From Natrialba magadii ATCC 43099 (GTDB taxonomy: Archaea; Halobacteriota; Halobacteria; Halobacteriales; Natrialbaceae): a stretch of 64,000 nt of DNA. The notes beneath the pieces were generated by a model that searched no databases, was not told where the DNA came from, and was given only the letters and a program-made list of their open reading frames with translations. This document shows, one piece after another, positions 15,525 to 24,305 of the stretch. Position 1 is the stretch's first letter, and each line of letters opens with the position of its first letter. The stretch is taken from assembly GCF_000025625.1 (NCBI RefSeq), contig NC_013923.1:1-64000 (forward strand), read 5' to 3'. A program made the position numbers and the translations under genes.

Positions 15525-16649
15525 TCAGTTCGCAGCGCAGTTGTTCGGCCCGAGCTCGAGTTCCTCGACGTCACCGCCAGGCTGTTCCTTGCCCCAGTTG
15601 ATCTGCTTGATCTCGTTGTAGTTCGCCGGTTCGTCGGCCAGACTGTCGACGATCGTCTCGACGAACGCGTCCTCGTCGCCGGCTTCGACGTAACTCAGGA
15701 GTTCGTTCGTCGTCTCCGCTTGCAACTCACCGAGGTCGGTCGCAAGTGGCCTGATCGACTCGTCGCTGAAGTGGCCGGGCAACACGACTCGCTCGTCGTC
15801 GAGTTCCGTCACGCGCTCTAAGCTGTCGAACAACTGGCTCGCGGCCGTTCGGACGGCATCCTCTGCACTGTCCTCGAGGTCCGGCCGGCCGACGCTGCGG
15901 AGGAACAGCGTGTCGCCGCTGAGCAGAGCGTCGCCGAACTCGAAGGAGACACTGCCTGGCGTGTGCCCCGGCGTGTAGATCACGTCCAGATCACGTCCAC
16001 CGACGGCAATTGACTCCCCATCCACGAGCTCTGTGACTCTGCCGAGTTCGCCCGCGTCATCCTCGTGGAGATAGTACGGGACATCGAGTTCGCCGGCGAG
16101 CTGTCGCGCACCCGAGACGTGGTCGGCGTGGGCGTGTGTATCCGCAATGCCAACAATCTCTAGCTCGCGCTCGTCGGCGACGTGCAGATACTCGTCGATG
16201 TACTGGCTCGGATCGACAACGACGGCTTCCCCGTCATCGTGAACGAGATACGACACACAGCCCGTCCCTGGGCGAACGATCTGGACAACGCCGTCGACAC
16301 TCTCGACCTCGTACTGACGATGGACGCGACCCCAGCCGTTCATCCCGTCCGCGACCGACTTCGCGTCGAAGCCATGCGTCCGGAGGAACTCTGCTGCACG
16401 GGCCGACGTCACGCCAGCGATACACATGACTGCAATCTCAGTCTCCGCCGGCAACTCGTCTATGTGTGACTCGAGTGTCGAGTAATCGTACTCGAGTAAC
16501 TCGTCGTAGATCGGGATGTTCATGCTTTCGCCGATCTGCCACTCGTCGTACTCCGATTCGGACCTGACGTCGAGGACGAACAGGTCCGCTGACTCGTCGT
16601 GCTGGAGGCGCCGAGAGACATCGATCGGATCGATGGTGGTATTGCTCAT
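15525..16649 (-). CDS. rhodanese - metallo-beta-lactamase fusion (persulfide dioxygenase-like)
   Basis: The 374-residue protein has an N-terminal rhodanese domain (about 1-110) with its active-site Cys 76 in MCIAGVTSARA. A metallo-beta-lactamase domain (about 120-330) follows, with THAHADH at 171-177, PGHTPGSVSFEFGDALLSGDTL and LPGH. This resembles ETHE1/persulfide dioxygenase and sulfurtransferase fusions, which oxidise persulfide sulfur (glutathione or other low-molecular-weight thiols) to sulfite or thiosulfate. The domain order is rhodanese first. With the disulfide reductase downstream and a regulator upstream, sulfur or electrophile stress handling is likely (inference). Confidence 0.9.
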   Translation of the reverse strand: MSNTTIDPIDVSRRLQHDESADLFVLDVRSESEYDEWQIGESMNIPIYDELLEYDYSTLESHIDELPAETEIAVMCIAGVTSARAAEFLRTHGFDAKSVADGMNGWGRVHRQYEVESVDGVVQIVRPGTGCVSYLVHDDGEAVVVDPSQYIDEYLHVADERELEIVGIADTHAHADHVSGARQLAGELDVPYYLHEDDAGELGRVTELVDGESIAVGGRDLDVIYTPGHTPGSVSFEFGDALLSGDTLFLRSVGRPDLEDSAEDAVRTAASQLFDSLERVTELDDERVVLPGHFSDESIRPLATDLGELQAETTNELLSYVEAGDEDAFVETIVDSLADEPANYNEIKQINWGKEQPGGDVEELELGPNNCAAN

Positions 16650-16884
16650 TCATCCCAATATAAAACGGAGGCCGCTATTAAGTATACTGGTCGGATATCC
16701 TACCAGTCTGCAGTGATGACTCTCATACCATTGGAACAAGCATTGTCGTCGCCGTTCAGCAGCGACGCAACTTTCGTCCGGGTATTCCAGTCGATATCCG
16801 CGACAGAGAGAAATCCGCTTCGTTGTCAAACACTTGAACGACCATCCAGGGTAGCGGCTGGGGCTGTCGGTGTTTCGGTTGCGG

Positions 16885-17286
16885 CTAGCTCTGGGCTGGT
16901 ACGTCGGCGCTCGTTTCGTTGTACTTGTCTTCGAACTCCTGGATGAGCTGCCCCATCTTGGCGTACCAGTCGTTCAACATCCGCTGCATGTCGTTTGCGA
17001 TCTGGTTCGGGTCGGTCGGATAGTAGACGTGGTAGTAGCCGCCCTGGTCGTAGTTGATCTGCTCTTTCTGGATGAAGCCGCTCTGGAGCAGGCGCTGGAT
17101 CGAGCGGTAGGCTGTCGATCGCTCGCGGTCGACGCGCTCTGCGACCTCGTCGATCGTGAGCGGTTCATCGCTCTGGACCATCGCGCGGAAACACTCCTTG
17201 TCTAGTTGCTTTAGCCCGTGAATACACTCGAGCAGCCCTTCACACTGCATATCCTGTTGGAGTTGTTCAGATAGTGACTCAGGCAT
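16885..17286 (-). CDS. winged-helix regulator (TrmB/MarR-like), probably sulfur-linked
   Basis: The 133-residue protein starts MPESLSEQLQQDMQCEGLLE. A winged helix covers about 25-90 (PLTIDEVAERVDRERSTAYRSIQRLLQSGFIQKEQ), followed by a Tyr-rich wing (GGYYHVYYPTDPNQ) and a C-terminal helix for dimerisation. Cys 15 and Cys 21 (MQCEGLLECIHG) sit where a redox sensor could be. It is the first gene of the minus-strand group before the rhodanese-MBL protein, 235 bases away, so it probably controls that group. An in-frame upstream start at 17343 lacks family support. Confidence 0.82.
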   Translation of the reverse strand: MPESLSEQLQQDMQCEGLLECIHGLKQLDKECFRAMVQSDEPLTIDEVAERVDRERSTAYRSIQRLLQSGFIQKEQINYDQGGYYHVYYPTDPNQIANDMQRMLNDWYAKMGQLIQEFEDKYNETSADVPAQS

Positions 17287-17693
17287 GTTGGTATCCAATT
17301 CTACGACTCGTACCCGTATAAGGGTTGTGTGAATATTGTGCAATCTCGATTTGACGGGATCGACGCCATCACGATCTCGTTGACGTTGCCGTTCGTGTTC
17401 GCGTTCCCGTTGACATTCGCATTCGTCCAGATCACACTGGACGTCTCGCGGTTGGCTTCGGTTTCACCCAGATGCGGTGAGTGCTCTGTCCCTCACCGGC
17501 TCGTTCTGGAAGCACTCGAGATCGGTGAGCAACTACTACGTGACGGAACGTCAGACCTCGCTTGACTCGTGTGCGGGGCCTGCTCGCGGTTCAGGTTCTT
17601 CCTCACCGATTTGAGACGATTTTCGCCATTTCTCTCAGCATCTGAGAGAACCATAGGATATTATAATACACGATAGCTAATAATTGTCTTGGT
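17287..17693. other. divergent intergenic region with a simple repeat and the protease promoter
   Basis: At 17377-17430 a GTTGACGTT/CGTTCGCGTTCCC-type simple repeat occurs. The end of the region holds an inverted repeat (17631-17649) and TATA box (17659-17666) for the protease. No gene is seen. Confidence 0.55.
17631..17666 (+). promoter_or_regulatory. operator-like inverted repeat and TATA box of the secreted protease
   Basis: TCTCTCAG-CAT-CTGAGAGA is a perfect 8+3+8 inverted repeat, followed ten bases later by TATTATAA at 17659-17666, about 28 bases before the ATG at 17694. The geometry suggests a regulator binding just upstream of the basal promoter, with a nearly leaderless transcript. 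Confidence 0.65.
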
Positions 17694-18938
17694 ATGGCAC
17701 ACCAACGACAGACACGCCGGCGGGTACTACGGGGAATCACAGCAACGGGCCTGACGCTCGGGATGATCGGGACTGGCAGCGCACAGTCGTCGTCGACGTA
17801 CGTCGTCACCGGGGGTGGGCGGACGCGCCTCGAGAACGCAGGCGCGACGATCAGGCGAGAACTCGCGAACGGATCCGTCTTCATCGTCTCGGCCGAGGAT
17901 GGCGCTGCGGACGACCTGCGCTCCGTTTCGGGCGTCAGTGGGGTCACGGAGAACTTCGAGGTCGAACACGATGGGCCGATTTCAGAGGTGGAGCCACAGA
18001 CGACCGACGACGCCGAATTCACCGAGAAGCAGTGGGACAAGGAGATTACGGATACGTTCGAAGCCCACGACTACGCAACCGGTGAGGGGACGCGAATCGT
18101 CATCGCAGATACCGGCGTCGACGGCACGCATCCGGATCTGGAAGCGAACTTTAACGAGGAGTTGAGCGTCTCGTTCGTCGACGGCGGCGAAAAAGATGAA
18201 CACATCGGCGACTCCGGCGACCACGGCACCCACGTTGCTGGCACCGCGGCCGCAACCGGTGCAGAAGGGATTACCGGAACCGCACCTGACGCCGAACTCG
18301 TCTCCGTTCGTGTCCTCGGTCCAGATAGTAGCTCCTTCGCGGACATCCTCGCCGCAGCCGACTACACCGCCGAGATCGGTGCAGACGTCGCGAACTACAG
18401 CCTCGGTGCGGGTCCGTTCCCACCCGAGGCCAACAGCGACGGTACTCGAGTCGCCGTCCAGAAGGTGATGCAAGATGTCGCCCGTCGTGGGACGGTGTCG
18501 ACAGTCTCTGCAGGCAATGCCGAGACCGATCTTCAGCGGGGTGGCCTGTTCTATCTGCCGGGGACCGTCCAGGGAGTGATGACGGTTTCGGCGAGCGGTC
18601 CGGGGGACAACCTTTCGTTCTACTCGAACTACGGGACGAGTGAGATCGAGGTCGGCGCACCCGGTGGTGGCCGGGGGACACTCGAGGAAACTGTCACCCC
18701 CGACGATCTCGTCTTCTCGACCGAACCAGACGGGACCTACGGCTGGAAGGCCGGCACGTCGATGGCTGCCCCGCAGGTTGCGGGACTCGTTGGACTCGTG
18801 CGTGAACTCGAGCCTGATGCACACGCGAACCAGGTCGAGAACGCGATCGCACACGGTGCGGAACTCGTTCCGGGACGCAGCAGCCCCGAGTTCGGCGCTG
18901 GTCGAATCAACGCGCTGAACACCGTCAGCAACCTGTAG
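17694..18938 (+). CDS. Tat-exported subtilisin-like (S8) protease, halolysin type
   Basis: The 414-residue preproprotein has a Tat signal (RRRVLRGITATGL, cleavage after SAQ at about 31), an inhibitor-like propeptide (about 35-100) and a subtilase domain. The catalytic triad is visible: Asp 139 (IADTGVDGTHP), His 177 (GDHGTHVAGT) and Ser 356 (GTSMAAPQVAG); the oxyanion Asn 275 is in SAGN. The C-terminal extension of about 120 residues found in classical halolysins is missing, since the protein ends at residue 414 soon after the domain. It acts outside the cell. A strong inverted repeat upstream suggests regulated expression. Confidence 0.94.
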   Translation: MAHQRQTRRRVLRGITATGLTLGMIGTGSAQSSSTYVVTGGGRTRLENAGATIRRELANGSVFIVSAEDGAADDLRSVSGVSGVTENFEVEHDGPISEVEPQTTDDAEFTEKQWDKEITDTFEAHDYATGEGTRIVIADTGVDGTHPDLEANFNEELSVSFVDGGEKDEHIGDSGDHGTHVAGTAAATGAEGITGTAPDAELVSVRVLGPDSSSFADILAAADYTAEIGADVANYSLGAGPFPPEANSDGTRVAVQKVMQDVARRGTVSTVSAGNAETDLQRGGLFYLPGTVQGVMTVSASGPGDNLSFYSNYGTSEIEVGAPGGGRGTLEETVTPDDLVFSTEPDGTYGWKAGTSMAAPQVAGLVGLVRELEPDAHANQVENAIAHGAELVPGRSSPEFGAGRINALNTVSNL

Positions 18939-19187
18939 ACAGCGCTGGAGCAGCGATTACGGGTTTCTTTTTCCCTCTTCCCTCTTCCCTCTTCCATCTG
19001 CTCTCCTCTCTTCGTTCTTTGGTTGACCAGTGACCACTGACAGTGCCCTGTAATCACCGACTGTCGACTATCGATCGTCCGTCCAGCCACTGTGGCCACG
19101 CAGAACGATCTTGCCTGCCAGACACGTCCGCTATGTCTCCGTCTTCTACTTCTACTTCTACATCTACGTCTCCAGCACGCGCGAAAC

Positions 19188-19340
19188 TCACTCGAGTTCG
19201 TACTGTGCAACTTCCGTCGAGCCACACGTTGGACACGTCGTCACGTCGTCTTCGATCGAGACGCCGCAGTGTCGACATTCGTAGAGTGTCTCCTCTTCTC
19301 GAACGGCAGAGACCAATTGGCCAAGGTATGTAGAGAGCAT
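19188..19340 (-). CDS. 50-residue zinc-ribbon protein
   Basis: From the ATG at 19340 the minus strand codes for 50 residues: MLSTYLGQLVSAVREE, then TLYECRHCGVSIE and TTCPTCGSTEVAQYELE. Two CxxC knuckles (CRHC, CPTC) are spaced as in one-zinc ribbon proteins abundant in haloarchaea. A TATATA lies about 35-40 bases upstream (19374-19380). The function is unknown; small zinc proteins of this kind have been linked to stress response and biofilm or swarming phenotypes in Haloferax. Confidence 0.8.
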   Translation of the reverse strand: MLSTYLGQLVSAVREEETLYECRHCGVSIEDDVTTCPTCGSTEVAQYELE

Positions 19341-19529
19341 GCGGGCGGGTAGTACCTTCGTCTACCAGCGTAATCGGTATATATCCCACCCAAGTGGAGT
19401 GAAACTGAAAATCTGCCATAGCGGCTTTCAGAAGCCAATATGCTACGCAACGCGAGCAAACATCATACGGTTGCTATAATGGGGAATATGACTCTCAGTC
19501 AATCACTACTGTCAAGATGACGTGTAATT

Positions 19530-20855
19530 TCATTGTGTCTCGGATGTCGCCGTTCCGGGCATCCAGAACGTCAGTGCGATCACCACCGCCATGATCACGG
19601 CGAGCGCAATATAGCCCTGATCGAAGTAGCCGTAGTCGCCAATCACGCCGAAGATCACGGGCCCTGTGGCGGCGAGCGACGCGGATACCGTTCGGACGAC
19701 GCCGAGTCCGGAACCCTGCATCTCTTTGGAGAACGAGTCTGCGAGATACGACTGGGTGACCGCCCCGGTTCCAAGCATTGTGCTGATCAATGCCGTGATC
19801 ACAACGAGCAGCCAGACGCTATCGACGAACGGCAACAGGAGGAATCCAGCCACGGCTGGCGTCAGGATACTGATCAGCGCGATTCGCATGCCGATGCGGT
19901 CGTACGCGGCACCGGCTGCGGGTTTGACGAGTACGCCGACTGCGAAGAAGAAGCCAAACAACACGCTCGCTGTCGTTGGCGACAGATCTTTGATCCTCGT
20001 CAGGTAGGTCGGATAGAACGCGGTGAACGACTGCCAGATGAACATATAGAGGAACAGAATGCCCGTCATAAGCCCCATCGCTGGCCGTCGAAGCTCCGCA
20101 AAGACACTGAGGAGATCGCTGAGCGACTGGGTACTCGAGTCGCCGTCAGAAGCAGCGTCGGAATCGGATCGAGCAGCTGTCTCGGCCGCTTCCTGTTCTT
20201 CTTTCAATCGCCGCGAGCGTGCTGACTTCGTGGACGAGGTGGCGACGACAGCGAGACCGGCGAGGAGGAGTAGCGGTGCAACGAATCCGAGTCCCGCTTG
20301 CCACGCGATGGCTGCGGCGAGCAGCGTTGCAATCGGTGGCAGGACTGTCTGCCCGATATCGCCCGTTGCCATGGTGACACCGAGGGCGCTTCCGAGTCGT
20401 CCTGGGTAGAGATTCGAGAGGAACGTGATCCTCGCAATCGGGTACAGCGAGTGGCCGAGTCCCCAGAGAGCTGTCGCGACAAACAGAACGAGTGCCGACG
20501 ACGAGGTAACGATGATGCCGAGCGAAAGCGCGACGATGGCCGCCCCGACTGCCATGAGTTTTCGCTCGCTGTACCGGTCGGCAAGCATGCCACCCGGGAG
20601 CTGTCCAATCGCTGCAAAGAACCACAGCACCGTCACCAGGAGTCCGGAGACTGCGAGACTCAGTCCGTATGCCGTTTCGAGATGGGGAATGATGACGGGA
20701 TAGATCATCCGCGTTCCGTTCAACAATCCCCAGCCAACGGCAACCGCGACGAGCGAAATTCCCTTTCCGCCGCCCCAGAGTCCAGAAACTTCCTGTCTCA
20801 GTAGTAGGAGAAACGTCATCAAGAGCAGTCCGTACTGAACGATTCGGCTGTCCAC
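19530..20855 (-). CDS. major facilitator superfamily transporter
   Basis: The 441-residue protein has about twelve membrane segments in two blocks of six, separated by a charged loop of about 45 residues (TKSARSRRLKEEQEAAETAARSD and on to about 250). The MFS loop 2-3 motif is present as GGMLADRYSERKLMAVG. The substrate is not evident; the NNP/ACS-like N-half (GLLNGTRMIYPVIIPHLET) recalls nitrate/oxalate/organic acid MFS families. The start used is a GTG at 20855; an ATG at 20819 is the next choice. Confidence 0.88.
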   Translation of the reverse strand: MDSRIVQYGLLLMTFLLLLRQEVSGLWGGGKGISLVAVAVGWGLLNGTRMIYPVIIPHLETAYGLSLAVSGLLVTVLWFFAAIGQLPGGMLADRYSERKLMAVGAAIVALSLGIIVTSSSALVLFVATALWGLGHSLYPIARITFLSNLYPGRLGSALGVTMATGDIGQTVLPPIATLLAAAIAWQAGLGFVAPLLLLAGLAVVATSSTKSARSRRLKEEQEAAETAARSDSDAASDGDSSTQSLSDLLSVFAELRRPAMGLMTGILFLYMFIWQSFTAFYPTYLTRIKDLSPTTASVLFGFFFAVGVLVKPAAGAAYDRIGMRIALISILTPAVAGFLLLPFVDSVWLLVVITALISTMLGTGAVTQSYLADSFSKEMQGSGLGVVRTVSASLAATGPVIFGVIGDYGYFDQGYIALAVIMAVVIALTFWMPGTATSETQ

Positions 20856-21204
20856 CCATAGTTGCTGGTTTTGCTTCTCATCTTACCGCTTTCGTGCGTT
20901 TGGACGCAACGCTTTCGCGAATCCGTACCGTCCTTCCCTGTCCTTTCGCTCTCTCACCTCGTTCCAGTCACGACCTGTCGCAGTCGACGACTCAACGCCG
21001 CTGGTCGCCGCACTGGACTGTGGGTTCGGAACGCAGGCGGGGGTCAGGATGGCCGACCCCAAAATCGCGTGAGCGAAGTTCGAGGCGCTCGTCGAGGGTG
21101 CCAAGATCGCGACCGAGCGTGTCTACTGACGTCACTGCCCTGTTCGACGCCTCCGCTCTTTTCGATAGACGTGCGCGTACAGAAACTGACGCTATCTGGC
21201 CTTC
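20856..21204. other. intergenic region without visible features
   Basis: I see no gene, strong repeat or RNA in these 349 bases between the MFS and pirin genes. It includes a moderately GC-rich stretch, and the frames lack family resemblance. Confidence 0.5.
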
Positions 21205-22062
21205 TCAGCGTCCGATCGTTCCCTGTCGCGTGATCGGGGCATCGGGATTGATAACGAACGCGACAAGCAGCGACGCCTCCTGTGCAGTAACCGTGGCGTC
21301 GGTTTCGTGGACGAGGAGTCCGCTCTCGGCTGTCTCGAACGTCGTGTCTGCGACGGTGACAGCGCCGTCGAAGACGTAGAAGTACGTATCCCAGCCAGGC
21401 CGTGCGGGGAGCGCCACGCTCGCGTCTTCGTCCAGATAGCTATCGTAGAAGTGTACGTCGTTGCGGACGGTGAGTGGTGCGCCAGTGTCCGTCCCGTGAG
21501 TGGCCGTCTGGTCGGTGTCCGTCTCATCGTTCTCTGTCCCGTCGGCGTTTGCCCCGTCAGTGTCTATCTCGTCGGTAACAGCAGTCCCATCACCGTCAGC
21601 CGGTTCGAAGAGATGTCGCCACTCGTTGGCTACCGGTTCGGGAATCGGCTCGTGTTGAATCGTCGCCGGCAACTCGAGACTGTGCGGCCGCACGAAAATC
21701 TGGAGCATCCGAAGCGGTGGGTCGTCCGCGAGCGTTCGCTCCTCGTGCCAGAACGACTGCCCCGCTCCCATCACCATCAGGTGGTCCGAGTCGGTGACGA
21801 GTTCGTTCCCCTCCTGGTCGTCGTGGCGCATCACTCCGTCAGGAATCCACGAGATAATCTCCTCGTTGCGGTGCTGATGCATCGGAATCAGCGTGTCGGG
21901 ATCCATGTACGACTCGACAACCGTCGCGAGCGGGCCGTAGCCGTGGTCCTCGTGGGACGGCCGATTCCGTCCGGGGAAGTTAAAGTGTGTGCGGAAGTTC
22001 CCCTGCTCCTGCGAGACGGTCGTTCGCGAGGCCTTGTAGAGTTCCGTTGACTCGAGTGTCAC
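21205..22062 (-). CDS. pirin-family cupin protein with an Asp/Thr-rich insert
   Basis: The 285-residue protein has an N-terminal pirin cupin (about 10-125) with the metal-binding MHQHRNEEIISWIPDG and HEERT motifs, and a degenerate second cupin at the C-terminus. Between them (about 165-205) lies a low-complexity insert rich in Asp, Thr, Glu and Gly (TDEIDTDGANADGTENDETD), coded by a simple repeat at 21480-21600. Pirins can act as quercetinases or redox-sensing cofactors. I used a GTG start at 22062 (VTLESTELYKAS), because there is no ATG near the conserved N-terminus. Confidence 0.85.
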   Translation of the reverse strand: MTLESTELYKASRTTVSQEQGNFRTHFNFPGRNRPSHEDHGYGPLATVVESYMDPDTLIPMHQHRNEEIISWIPDGVMRHDDQEGNELVTDSDHLMVMGAGQSFWHEERTLADDPPLRMLQIFVRPHSLELPATIQHEPIPEPVANEWRHLFEPADGDGTAVTDEIDTDGANADGTENDETDTDQTATHGTDTGAPLTVRNDVHFYDSYLDEDASVALPARPGWDTYFYVFDGAVTVADTTFETAESGLLVHETDATVTAQEASLLVAFVINPDAPITRQGTIGR

Positions 22063-22349
22063 TACTCGCTCTTTGCAAGAGCGACGTATACTCCTGACGC
22101 CGAGTGCTGTCTCGCGTCCTCCGCTCTCCGTACTCCGTACTCCGTACTCGAGTCCCGAGTCCCCTGGACTCCGCCACACGTCTGTTCACGTCTTGTCGGC
22201 AGCCCTCTTCGGATACCCACTCGGTGTTCACAGACCACCGATGCAATCGTTTCTATCGCTTTCGTCCCGGTTGTTGCTGTGCAGGCCCTGTTTCTGCACG
22301 CGACACGAACGATTCTCCACTCACAACACTGCTCGCTTAGTTGCGTCGC

Positions 22350-24080
22350 TCAGTTGCGTCGCTCAACCGTGAACGACTCGAGCTGGTCGTTCAGTTCGGC
22401 TGCAGTGTCGGAGAGCGAGCGGGCGGAGCCGGCGATTGCTGAAATCGTCGCGGTTTGCTCCTCAGCGGCTGCCGCAACGCTGCTGGTCTCTCTGAGCGTT
22501 CGCTCGCTTTGCTCGGTTGCGTCGTCGACCATCGCGACGACCTGCTGGCTGGTGTGGGACTGTTCGTCGGTTGCGCTGTTTATCGATTGTACACCGTCGT
22601 TTGCGTTCTGGACGCTGTCGGCGATGTCTTCGAGGATTTCGAGGCTTTCCTCGATCGTTTCTGCGCCGTCGGCGACTTCCTGTTGCATCGTCTGGATCTC
22701 GCGGACGGCGTCCTGTGCCGAGTTTTGTACGTCAGTGACGATTTCGTCGACCTCCTCGGTTGCGTTTCCAGTTTCGGCAGACAGCGACTTCACCTCTTGG
22801 GCGACGACGGCGAATCGCTTTCCGTCGTCGTTTGCGCGTGCTGCTTCGATCGACGCGTTAACTGCGAGCAGGTTCGTTTCCTCCGCAATCTCGTCGATGA
22901 GCGTCACAATTTCTGTGACTTCGGTGAGTTCTTCGTCCAGGGTCTCGATCCGTTCGCCAATCGTCTTCGTCTGCTGTTCGATTCGATCGAGTGCCTCGAT
23001 TGCATCGCTCGCCGTTTCGCGTCCCGACCGGGCGTTCGTCGCTGCCTGTTCGGACAGGTCTGCGACGCCGTCTGCCGTCGAGGCAATCTCCTCGATCGTC
23101 GCCGACAGATCAGTCATCTCAGCAAGCACCGCTTCGAAGCGGTCGTTCTGCTCGTCCGTTGCAGCCGAAATTTCGTCTGCCGACTGGCTGACCTCCGTAC
23201 TCGCTTGTTCCATTTCGGAGACGCTCGTCGACACTTCCGTCCCAACCTGGTCCACCTCGTCTGCCATCGCCTGGATGTTCTCGAGCGTTCCAGCGACATC
23301 GTCCAGCATGGTGTTCAACCCGTCGCCAATTTCGACCATCGCATCGTGGTCGCTTTCGATCGTCACGCGGTGGGTGAAATCCCCCCTGGCACACTGTTCG
23401 AGGACCGCTCGACATCGCTCGGCGTCTGCTTCGAGCATGGCGTTTCGCCGTTCGACGTCCTCTCGCTGTTGTTCGATTTCTGCTCGACGCTCCTCGAGTT
23501 CAGTAATGCGCGCCTCGAGTCCGGTTCGCATCCGTTCGAGCGACTCGCCGAACTCGCCGGGGACATCCGCCGTGAGCACGTTCGCAGAGAAGTCTTCGCG
23601 TGCGAGCGCATCAGCCTGGTCGGCGACAGTCGTCAGGTAGTCGTGCATGTCGACGATCGAGTCCTGGAGGCTGCCCACTTCATCGCTCTGGTCGGTTTCG
23701 GTGGGCTGTGTCTGCAGGTCGCCACTCGCAATATCGTCGGCGACACCTTGCATCTCCTGCAGTGGGTGGATAATATCCGTCCTGGCGATGAGCATCGTGT
23801 TTACGAACGCAATACTCGCTAACAGGAAGACGACTGCAGTGAGGACAATTTGCGCTGTCGGGAAGACGGTAAACGCCTCGGTGGGCCCGAGAAATACGAG
23901 CGGGAGTGCGAACACAGCAATTGTCGAGAGAAACTGCAACACAACTGCTGCTATCATCTTCCGTTCGGTACTCCCCGCAATCCCCAGCCGATCCATACTG
24001 CTCCAGAGGAGCGACTCGTAGTGGTGCCGGACGTCTGCATTGCCAGCAGCGTCGGTCCCACTGCTCGAAGCGGTTGCCAT
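22350..24080 (-). CDS. Htr-like methyl-accepting transducer
   Basis: The 576-residue protein has a short cytoplasmic N-terminus, two membrane helices (about 42-64 and 76-97) joined by a loop of only about eleven residues, a HAMP domain (about 98-150), a second HAMP-like segment near 230-270, then a long signalling coiled coil with the hairpin tip EIAEETNLLAVNASIEAARA. The architecture (two helices, almost no outside domain) matches transducers that take their signal from a partner in the membrane, such as HtrII with sensory rhodopsin II, or sense membrane state. No rhodopsin gene is nearby. Phototaxis or energy taxis are both possible. Confidence 0.9.
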   Translation of the reverse strand: MATASSSGTDAAGNADVRHHYESLLWSSMDRLGIAGSTERKMIAAVVLQFLSTIAVFALPLVFLGPTEAFTVFPTAQIVLTAVVFLLASIAFVNTMLIARTDIIHPLQEMQGVADDIASGDLQTQPTETDQSDEVGSLQDSIVDMHDYLTTVADQADALAREDFSANVLTADVPGEFGESLERMRTGLEARITELEERRAEIEQQREDVERRNAMLEADAERCRAVLEQCARGDFTHRVTIESDHDAMVEIGDGLNTMLDDVAGTLENIQAMADEVDQVGTEVSTSVSEMEQASTEVSQSADEISAATDEQNDRFEAVLAEMTDLSATIEEIASTADGVADLSEQAATNARSGRETASDAIEALDRIEQQTKTIGERIETLDEELTEVTEIVTLIDEIAEETNLLAVNASIEAARANDDGKRFAVVAQEVKSLSAETGNATEEVDEIVTDVQNSAQDAVREIQTMQQEVADGAETIEESLEILEDIADSVQNANDGVQSINSATDEQSHTSQQVVAMVDDATEQSERTLRETSSVAAAAEEQTATISAIAGSARSLSDTAAELNDQLESFTVERRN

Positions 24081-24305
24081 GCCTATGCAATCCGACGAGT
24101 GGCACTTAAACGGAGAAGGGGTCTCTCAGCGCCTTGGAAGCGCTAGACTATCGCCTCGAATTTTCTGTCCCGACTCGAGACGACCGGGCACTCCCCGATT
24201 CGGTCGATCTATTCGAGTACGAGTGTCGTCGCTGCTCGAGACCACGCGTTTGCCGCGACAAGAAGTGAGTCGTCGCCGGTGCCGCAAAACCGTCAAATGA
24301 GGCGT

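Noticed and set aside
20146-20859. An alternative reading frame starting with ATG at 20859 over the MFS gene start
   Set aside because: It is Arg-rich and lacks membrane segments; the MFS frame is clearly the real one.
22279-23822. Two 450-residue plus-strand frames opposite the transducer gene
   Set aside because: Ser- or Cys/Arg-rich antisense shadows of a well-supported transducer.
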